Assembly: GCF_021343995.1 (NCBI RefSeq)
Contig: NZ_JAJTTE010000055.1
Span: 1 to 43,913 of the forward strand
Origin: Pseudonocardia terrae
GTDB taxonomy: Bacteria; Actinomycetota; Actinomycetes; Mycobacteriales; Pseudonocardiaceae
Reading direction: 5' to 3'
Length of the DNA stretch: 43,913 bases
Shown: one piece after another, positions 39,543 to 43,913 of the stretch
How the letters are laid out: each line of letters opens with the position of its first letter
Numbering within the stretch: position 1 is the stretch's first letter
Translations under genes and position numbers: made by a program
The notes under the pieces: model-generated
Seen by the model: the letters and a program-made list of their open reading frames with translations, nothing else
Told to the model about the DNA's origin: nothing
Databases searched by the model: none

Positions 39543-40732
39543 CCGGCCTCCCCCACACCGTGCTCCTCGCGGACGCCGGCGATCACGTCCGTGACGGTCG
39601 TGATGTCGATGGTGCCGACGACCTCGCCGCGCGAGCCCGTGACCACCGCCCGGCCGCCCTCGGTGAGGATGGCTTCCAGCGCGTCCTGCAGCGTGGACTG
39701 GGTGCTGACGGAGTCGCCGACGGGCTTGCCCGCCTGCTGCAGCGAGCTGCGGCCCGCGAGCTCCCGCACGTGCACCCAGCGCAGCGGCCGGCCCCGCGCG
39801 TCGACGACCAGGGCGTAGGTCCGCCCGGCCTTGGTCATCCGGTCCGCGACGGTCGCCGGGTGCTCGTCCTCGGTCACGGTGAGCACCTCGTCGGAGCTGT
39901 ACTGCACGTCGCGGACGCGCATCAGCGTGAGCTGCTTGAGCGACGCGCCGGCACCCACGAACCCGGCGACCGTGTCGTTGGCCGGGTTGGCCAGGATCGC
40001 GTCCGGGGTGTCGTACTGCTGGATCGAGGACCGGTCGCCCAGCACGGCGATCTTGTCACCGAGCTTCACGGCCTCGTCGAAGTCGTGGGTGACGAACACG
40101 ATCGTCTTGCCCAGATCGGACTGCAGCCGCAAGAGCTCGTCCTGCAGGTTGCCGCGGGTGATCGGGTCCACGGCGCCGAACGGCTCGTCCATCAGAAGCA
40201 CGGGCGGGTCGGCGGCGAGGGCGCGGGCGACGCCGACGCGCTGCTGCTGGCCGCCGGAGAGCTGGCGTGGCAGCCGGTCCGCGAACGTGCCCGGGTCCAG
40301 CCCGACGAGGTCCATCATCTCCTCGACGCGGGCGGTGATCCGCTTCTTGTCCCACTTGAGCAGGCCGGGCACCACCGCGATGTTCTGCGCCACCGTGAAG
40401 TGCGGGAACAGCCCCGCCTGCTGGATGGCGTAGCCGATGGTGCGGCGCAGCCGGTCGGGATCGATGTGCAGCGCGTCCTCGCCGCCGATGGTGATCGTGC
40501 CGGAGGTCGGCTCGACCATCCGGTTGATCATCCGCATCGTGGTGGTCTTGCCGCAGCCGGAGGGCCCGACGAAGACGACGATCTTCCCGGCCGGGATCGT
40601 CATCGTGAACTCCTCGACCGCGGGGGCCGAGGTGTTGGGGTAGCGCTTGGTGACGCGGTCCAGCCGGATCTCTGCGCCGGAGACGCCCGGGGAGTCGCTG
40701 GTGGTCACATCGGCGGTCGGCGACGTCGTCAT
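39539..40732 (-). CDS. Glycine betaine/choline-type ABC transporter ATPase with CBS domains
   Basis: A 397-residue ATPase of the OpuCA/ProV group. Walker A GPSGCGKTT (residues 56-64), LSGGQQQRVGVARAL, Walker B VLLMDEPFGAVDPITR, and switch His in VTHDFDEAVKLGD are complete. Two C-terminal CBS domains follow (about residues 275-390: VLTVTEDEHPATVADRMTKAG and VSTQSTLQDALEAILTEGGRAVVTG); in this family they sense ionic strength or cyclic di-AMP. The ATG at 40732 lies one nt after the upstream stop; a GTG at 40741 with AAGG upstream is an alternative. Confidence 0.92.
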   Translation of the reverse strand: MTTSPTADVTTSDSPGVSGAEIRLDRVTKRYPNTSAPAVEEFTMTIPAGKIVVFVGPSGCGKTTTMRMINRMVEPTSGTITIGGEDALHIDPDRLRRTIGYAIQQAGLFPHFTVAQNIAVVPGLLKWDKKRITARVEEMMDLVGLDPGTFADRLPRQLSGGQQQRVGVARALAADPPVLLMDEPFGAVDPITRGNLQDELLRLQSDLGKTIVFVTHDFDEAVKLGDKIAVLGDRSSIQQYDTPDAILANPANDTVAGFVGAGASLKQLTLMRVRDVQYSSDEVLTVTEDEHPATVADRMTKAGRTYALVVDARGRPLRWVHVRELAGRSSLQQAGKPVGDSVSTQSTLQDALEAILTEGGRAVVTGSRGEVVGTIDITTVTDVIAGVREEHGVGEAG

Positions 40733-40733
40733 C

Positions 40734-41381
40734 TCAGTCACGCACACCCTTCGGGATGGTGAGACGGGAGATCAGGACGAAGACCCCGTCGAGGAGCAGG
40801 GCCAGGATCACCACGCCGAGCGTGCCGGCGAGCGCCTGGTTGAGGGAGTTGGCGGACCCGGCCCGGGTCAGCCCGGAGAAGACCTCGGAGCCCAGTCCGA
40901 AGCCCTTCGCGTAGGCCGCGATCACCGCAATGCCCATGAGCATCTGGGCCGAGACCCGCATGCCCGTCAGGATCGCCGGCCAGGCCATCCTCAGCTCGAC
41001 ACGGGTGAGCACACCCGTGCGGCTCATCCCGATGCCCTTCGCGGCGTCGGTGACCGCGGGATCGACACCGGCCAGTCCCACGATCGTGTTCCGCACGATC
41101 GGCAGCAGGCCGTACAGGGTCAACGCGATCACGCTCGGCGTCACGCCCAGACCGACGATCGGGATCAGCAGGCCGAGCAGCGCGAAGGACGGGATCGTGA
41201 GGACCGTGCTGGACAGGGCGGTGGCGACCGCGGAGCCTGCCGGGCTGCGGTAGACCGCGATGCCCACGGCCACGCCGATGATCGCCGCGAGGATCGTGCA
41301 CTGCACGACGCCGCTCAGGTGGAGCCACGCCTGGAGCGACAGCCGGTCCCACCTCTCGGTCACGTACTGCCAGAGGCTCAC
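40734..41381 (-). CDS. Glycine betaine/choline-type ABC transporter permease
   Basis: A 215-residue permease of the OpuCB/CD type: HLSGVVQCTILAAIIGVAVGIAVYRS, SFALLGLLIPIVGLGVTPSVIALTLYGLLPIVRNTIVGLAGV, then the coupling loop DAAKGIGMSRTGVLTRVELRMAWPAIL. The GTG at 41381 has GAGGAGG six nt upstream and is preferred over the GTG at 41417. First gene of the four-gene operon in the order permease-ATPase-permease-binding protein. Confidence 0.92.
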   Translation of the reverse strand: MSLWQYVTERWDRLSLQAWLHLSGVVQCTILAAIIGVAVGIAVYRSPAGSAVATALSSTVLTIPSFALLGLLIPIVGLGVTPSVIALTLYGLLPIVRNTIVGLAGVDPAVTDAAKGIGMSRTGVLTRVELRMAWPAILTGMRVSAQMLMGIAVIAAYAKGFGLGSEVFSGLTRAGSANSLNQALAGTLGVVILALLLDGVFVLISRLTIPKGVRD

Positions 41382-41668
41382 CGTCGCCCTCCTCTCGTCA
41401 CTTCCGGGGAACGTCACCCGGACCGGGTTTCGCCCGAGTGTCAGAGGGAACTTACGTGTATGCGGGTATTTGTGCCCGATGAAGCGACGACGGAGGGCCG
41501 CGGTTCGTCCTCCGAGTGGCCGTGCCGCTGCCCCGGACGGCGCAGTCGCACACGACCGTCGTCAACAGTGATGAAACCGACCGTCCGGACGACACATTCT
41601 CGCCCGGACGCGCGACGAGCGGGGTGAACACACCGAAACCGGACTTCTCCTCGGGGGTAGAAGCCAGC
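41382..41668. other. Divergent upstream region of the compatible-solute importer
   Basis: This 287-nt stretch must carry the importer promoter on the minus strand; TAAGTT at about 41449-41454 is a candidate -10 box. The rest is open in several frames by GC bias. I see no operator palindrome or RNA structure I can name. Confidence 0.35.
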
Positions 41669-41887
41669 ATGACCGCGATCCTCCCGGACCGCCCCGCCGC
41701 TCCGTACGTCGCCGTTCCGGCTCCGGCCACCCCGGCCTCGGCCCGGGTGGCCGGCGTCGTCGACGCCGCCTGCCGCTGCGGGCACGGCGCCACGGCGCAC
41801 GAGCACTACCGTCGCGGCACCGAGTGCGTGACCTGCGACTGCCCGCGTTTCCGCCGGACCGCCGGCATCCGCCTCTTCCGCCGCTGA
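41669..41887 (+). CDS. Small Cys/His-rich putative zinc-binding protein
   Basis: A 72-residue protein with an Ala/Pro-rich N-terminus and a conserved metal-binding pattern: Cys35, Cys37, His39, His44 and His46 (CRCGHGATAHEHY), then Cys53, Cys56 and Cys58 (CVTCDCPRF), and a basic tail. The ligand spacing CxCGH-x4-HxH...CxxCxC suggests one compact zinc site. Similar short proteins are seen in other Pseudonocardiales, but function is unknown. The ATG at 41669 is taken as the start because the upstream part of the frame looks non-coding; TAGAAG precedes it by five nt. Confidence 0.68.
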   Translation: MTAILPDRPAAPYVAVPAPATPASARVAGVVDAACRCGHGATAHEHYRRGTECVTCDCPRFRRTAGIRLFRR

Positions 41888-41915
41888 CTGGCCCCGGGCC
41901 CACCGCCCACGGCGC

Positions 41916-43592
41916 TCAGGCGGGCGGGTCGTCCGGACCGTCCTGAGGGTCGTCGGCCTGGCCGTCCGGCTCCCCGTCCTCGTCGCCGCCCTGTGGGCCG
42001 GCCTGGTCGCCGGGCGTGCCCGGTGGGAGCGGTGCGAGGGTGGGACCGGGTGCCGGAGTCGGACCAGGTGCCAGGATGGGCCCAGGCGCCAGGGTGGGCC
42101 CAGGTGCCGGAGTCGGACCATCGGCCCCGTCGTCGGGCTGCGCGTCGGGGCCCACGACCGTCTCCACCTCGTCCGCGGGCTCCACCGGACCGTGCCGCCC
42201 CCCGGGCCCGAGCGCGACCAGTGCACCCAGCCCCAGCAGCACGACCACCAGCGCGATCGCCACCGCCCGGAACGGATCCGGCCGGCGGGTCGGCAGGGTC
42301 GTCCCGGCCTCCCGCGCGCGGCGCCCACCGCCGACCGCCCGACGGGCCGCACCCGCGGGGACCGACACGAGCGTCTCGAGCGGTCCTCGCCCGAACGTCC
42401 CTTGCCAGACCACTGCGACCGCGAGAGCGCCCACGATCATCGCCACGAGGAGCAGCACCCGCTCGCCGGACAGCACCCCGCTCGCCAGCACGACGAGGTG
42501 GGCGCAGTAGAGCGTGAGCGACAACGCACCCGCCGCGGCCAGCGGGGACAGCAGCCGCCGCAGGGTCTCGACCCGGGTCAGCAGCAGCAGCGCGCCGAGC
42601 AGCGCCATCGCACATCCGAGCGTGTGCGCGAGGTCGATCGGCGTGTGTCCGTGCGGCGTGGGCAACGCGAGGTACCACCACGTCGGCATCGGGTGGGCCT
42701 CCCACAACAGCCGCTGCGCGACCTCGGCGGCCGAGGCGTCACCGTACGGGGCCGCCGCGGTGAGCTTCGCGAGCCCGCCCAGCGGGTACAGCAGGATCCA
42801 CGACACGATGCGCGACCCGGCCGCCAACACCAGCCCGCCGCCGACCAGGCCCCAGCCCACGCGTCGCGACGACAGGTCGAGCCGGCCGATCGCCAGGCCT
42901 GCCGCGAGGTAGCCGAGGTAGACGACGGCGGGGTACTCGCCCGTCAGGAACAGCTGGAGCAGCAGCCCACCCGGGTCGTGGAGCAGCGTGACCAGGGTCG
43001 GGTCGGCGTCCGCGCGCGGAAGTCCGGCAGTCGCCACCAGGGCCACCGGCCCGAGCAGGAACGCGACGGCCGTCACCGCGGCCAGCGCGCGCGGACCCAG
43101 CCAGAGCAGGGGCACTGCCAGCAGGAAGAAGATCCCGTAGAAGGGCAGGATCCCGTCGACCCCGTTCCGCGGCGCGAGGAACCCGACGAGCAGCCCGAGC
43201 AGGCCGATCAGCACCGCCCGCACGACCAGGCCGGACGCGGCCGCGCCCCGTCCGCCGCTCCGTCCCCTGCTCAGGCCGTCGCTCTGCCTGCCGCTCCGCC
43301 CACCGGACAGGAACGCCACGCTCACCCCGGCCACCAGCACGAACGTCGCGACGGCCCGGCCTGCGGCGATCACGGTCGGCGCGGTCGGCGCGCCGTCGGC
43401 GCCCAACACCGGGAAGACGTGCGTCGCGAACATCCCCAGCAGCGCCGCACCCCGGGCGGCGTCGACCCCGACCACCCGGCCCCCGCCGCGCGCGGACGCG
43501 ACCCGGAGCGGAACGGTCGGTGGGTCGGTGGCAAGCCGGACCGTGGGCGCCTCGGCCCACGGCGGTCCGGCCCGGACGATCGATGTCGACAC
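41916..43592 (-). CDS. DUF418 / heparan-alpha-glucosaminide acetyltransferase-like membrane protein with Pro-rich tail
   Basis: A 558-residue polytopic membrane protein. The start GTG at 43592 has GGGAGG seven nt upstream. The N-terminal block GGGRVVGVDAARGAALLGMFATHVFPV is the signature of DUF1624/DUF418 acyltransferase-like proteins; about ten membrane segments follow, with LPTPHGHTPIDLAHTLGCAMA and AAGALSLTLYCAHLVV near the end of the conserved part. A Ser/Arg/Gly low-complexity loop is inserted near residues 100-118. After a last membrane helix (about residue 440) comes a Pro-rich tail with repeated PGPTLA/PGPTPA units and an acidic end. A transmembrane acyl transfer role is inferred. Confidence 0.78.
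   Translation of the reverse strand: MSTSIVRAGPPWAEAPTVRLATDPPTVPLRVASARGGGRVVGVDAARGAALLGMFATHVFPVLGADGAPTAPTVIAAGRAVATFVLVAGVSVAFLSGGRSGRQSDGLSRGRSGGRGAAASGLVVRAVLIGLLGLLVGFLAPRNGVDGILPFYGIFFLLAVPLLWLGPRALAAVTAVAFLLGPVALVATAGLPRADADPTLVTLLHDPGGLLLQLFLTGEYPAVVYLGYLAAGLAIGRLDLSSRRVGWGLVGGGLVLAAGSRIVSWILLYPLGGLAKLTAAAPYGDASAAEVAQRLLWEAHPMPTWWYLALPTPHGHTPIDLAHTLGCAMALLGALLLLTRVETLRRLLSPLAAAGALSLTLYCAHLVVLASGVLSGERVLLLVAMIVGALAVAVVWQGTFGRGPLETLVSVPAGAARRAVGGGRRAREAGTTLPTRRPDPFRAVAIALVVVLLGLGALVALGPGGRHGPVEPADEVETVVGPDAQPDDGADGPTPAPGPTLAPGPILAPGPTPAPGPTLAPLPPGTPGDQAGPQGGDEDGEPDGQADDPQDGPDDPPA
42031..42120. repeat. 18-bp tandem repeat in the DUF418-like gene
   Basis: Five units of 18 bp (42031, 42049, 42067, 42085, 42103), of the form GGTGCCGGAGTCGGACCA or GGTGCCAGGATGGGCCCA, encode the PAPGPT-type hexapeptide repeats of the tail. 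Units at 42049 and 42103 are identical, which suggests recent exchange or duplication. Confidence 0.85.
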
Positions 43593-43744
43593 GGTGAGTC
43601 CTCCCCGACGGTCTAGGCACCGCCGGGCGGCGCGCCTCGGGACCGAGCCTCGCGACACCGGCCTGCCCCGTCGCTGGGGCGATCCCCCGGAAGGCCGGGT
43701 GCCGGCCCCACCGCACCGCATCACACGGTGACGGCCCTCTGCGG

Positions 43745-43807
43745 CGCATTATGGTTCCATAATGCTTCCGCTCCGGCGCTTGAAGCGCGTTATGGAGCCA
43801 TACTGCT
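43745..43807. repeat. Palindromic repeat cluster 3 (two copies, 41-bp period)
   Basis: Palindromes at 43745-43766 and 43786-43807, 41 bp apart. The first is nearly perfect (CGCATTATGG, TT, CCATAATGC); the second has core GGAGCC. The spacer ends in GCTTGAAG, like the spacers of clusters 1 and 2. The cluster lies between the DUF418-like gene and the terminator of the rRNA operon, both on the minus strand. Confidence 0.82.
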
Positions 43808-43825
43808 CGAGGCAGGTCGAATGCA

Positions 43826-43858
43826 AGAAGGCCCCGCAGCAGTGCTGCGGGGCCTTCT
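43826..43858 (-). terminator. Rho-independent terminator of the rRNA operon
   Basis: A 16-bp perfect stem (AGAAGGCCCCGCAGCA paired with its complement) around a one-base centre, 12 nt beyond the 5S 3' end on the minus strand. The closing bases and T-containing tail (CTTGCATT) support termination; effective loop is about five bases. Confidence 0.9.
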
Positions 43859-43869
43859 CGATGTTTGAT

Positions 43870-43913
43870 GTCGGCGGCGACCTACTCTCCCACACCCTGG
43901 CGAGTGCAGTACC
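43870..43913 (-). rRNA. rrf: 5S ribosomal RNA, 3' part (cut by window end)
   Basis: The last 44 nt, read on the minus strand, are GGTACTGCACTCGCCAGG then GTGTGGGAGAGTAGGTCG and CCGCCGAC, the 3' third of actinobacterial 5S rRNA including helices IV and V. The 5' part and the rest of the rRNA operon lie beyond the window. Confidence 0.95.

Noticed and set aside
1..43913. tRNA genes
   Set aside because: No CCA-ending cloverleaf or T-loop GTTCRANNC context that I could support was found in the intergenic gaps.

Overview
The window is very GC-rich, densely coded actinobacterial chromosome, most likely from the Pseudonocardiales and probably a Pseudonocardia or close relative. The reasons are the conserved block also seen around Rv2228c-Rv2234 of Mycobacterium tuberculosis (CobC-type phosphatase, C4 zinc-ribbon protein, Nif3-like protein, CobC/CobD-type aminotransferase, PtpA), a tmsA/tmsB (bfaA/bfaB) pair for 10-methyl fatty acids, a WS/DGAT acyltransferase, an Asp23/Gls24 operon, ATGA/GTGA/TGATG gene overlaps, and many apparently leaderless genes with a TANNNT -10 box 6-8 nt before the start codon. 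The genus is an inference; no 16S sequence is present.

Layout. 1-5.8 kb: a GAF/PucR-type regulator, a DUF6325-like protein, an actinobacterial Holin-X protein, a TRIC-type channel, then two broken genes: a tandem universal stress protein with three reading-frame breaks, preceded by a DosR-like box, and a fused remnant of a FAD-dependent monooxygenase. 5.8-9.5 kb: KUP potassium transporter, RNase P RNA, and a Pro/Thr-rich membrane protein. 9.6-11.6 kb: a TSUP exporter and an ArsB/NhaD-type transporter. 11.6-16.7 kb: the Rv2228c-Rv2234-like block plus a fructosamine-kinase-like gene. 16.8-25.4 kb: lipid metabolism (GNAT, WS/DGAT, tmsB, tmsA, aldo/keto reductase, PHA-synthase-like hydrolase, long-chain-type acyl-CoA dehydrogenase). 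25.5-28 kb: phosphate and polyphosphate (DUF47, PiT, PPK2). 28-31 kb: iron-siderophore ABC importer with an IdeR/DmdR-like box. 31.3-35.2 kb: a RibD-C reductase and a seven-gene Asp23/Gls24 operon. 35.3-37.6 kb: 3-hydroxybutyrate dehydrogenase and a TAP-like lipoprotein that lacks the catalytic Ser and His. 37.8-41.4 kb: an OpuC/OsmU-type compatible-solute ABC importer. 41.7-43.9 kb: a small Cys/His protein, a DUF418-like membrane protein, and the 3' end of an rRNA operon (5S plus terminator) on the minus strand.

The most unusual element is a family of intergenic palindromes, 22 bp each, repeated at a period of 40-41 bp in three clusters (about 16.67, 37.65 and 43.75 kb). Two clusters sit between convergent genes and the third lies just downstream of the rRNA operon. 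I do not recognise it as a described repeat family. No complete defence system, prophage, insertion sequence, CRISPR array or biosynthetic cluster was seen.
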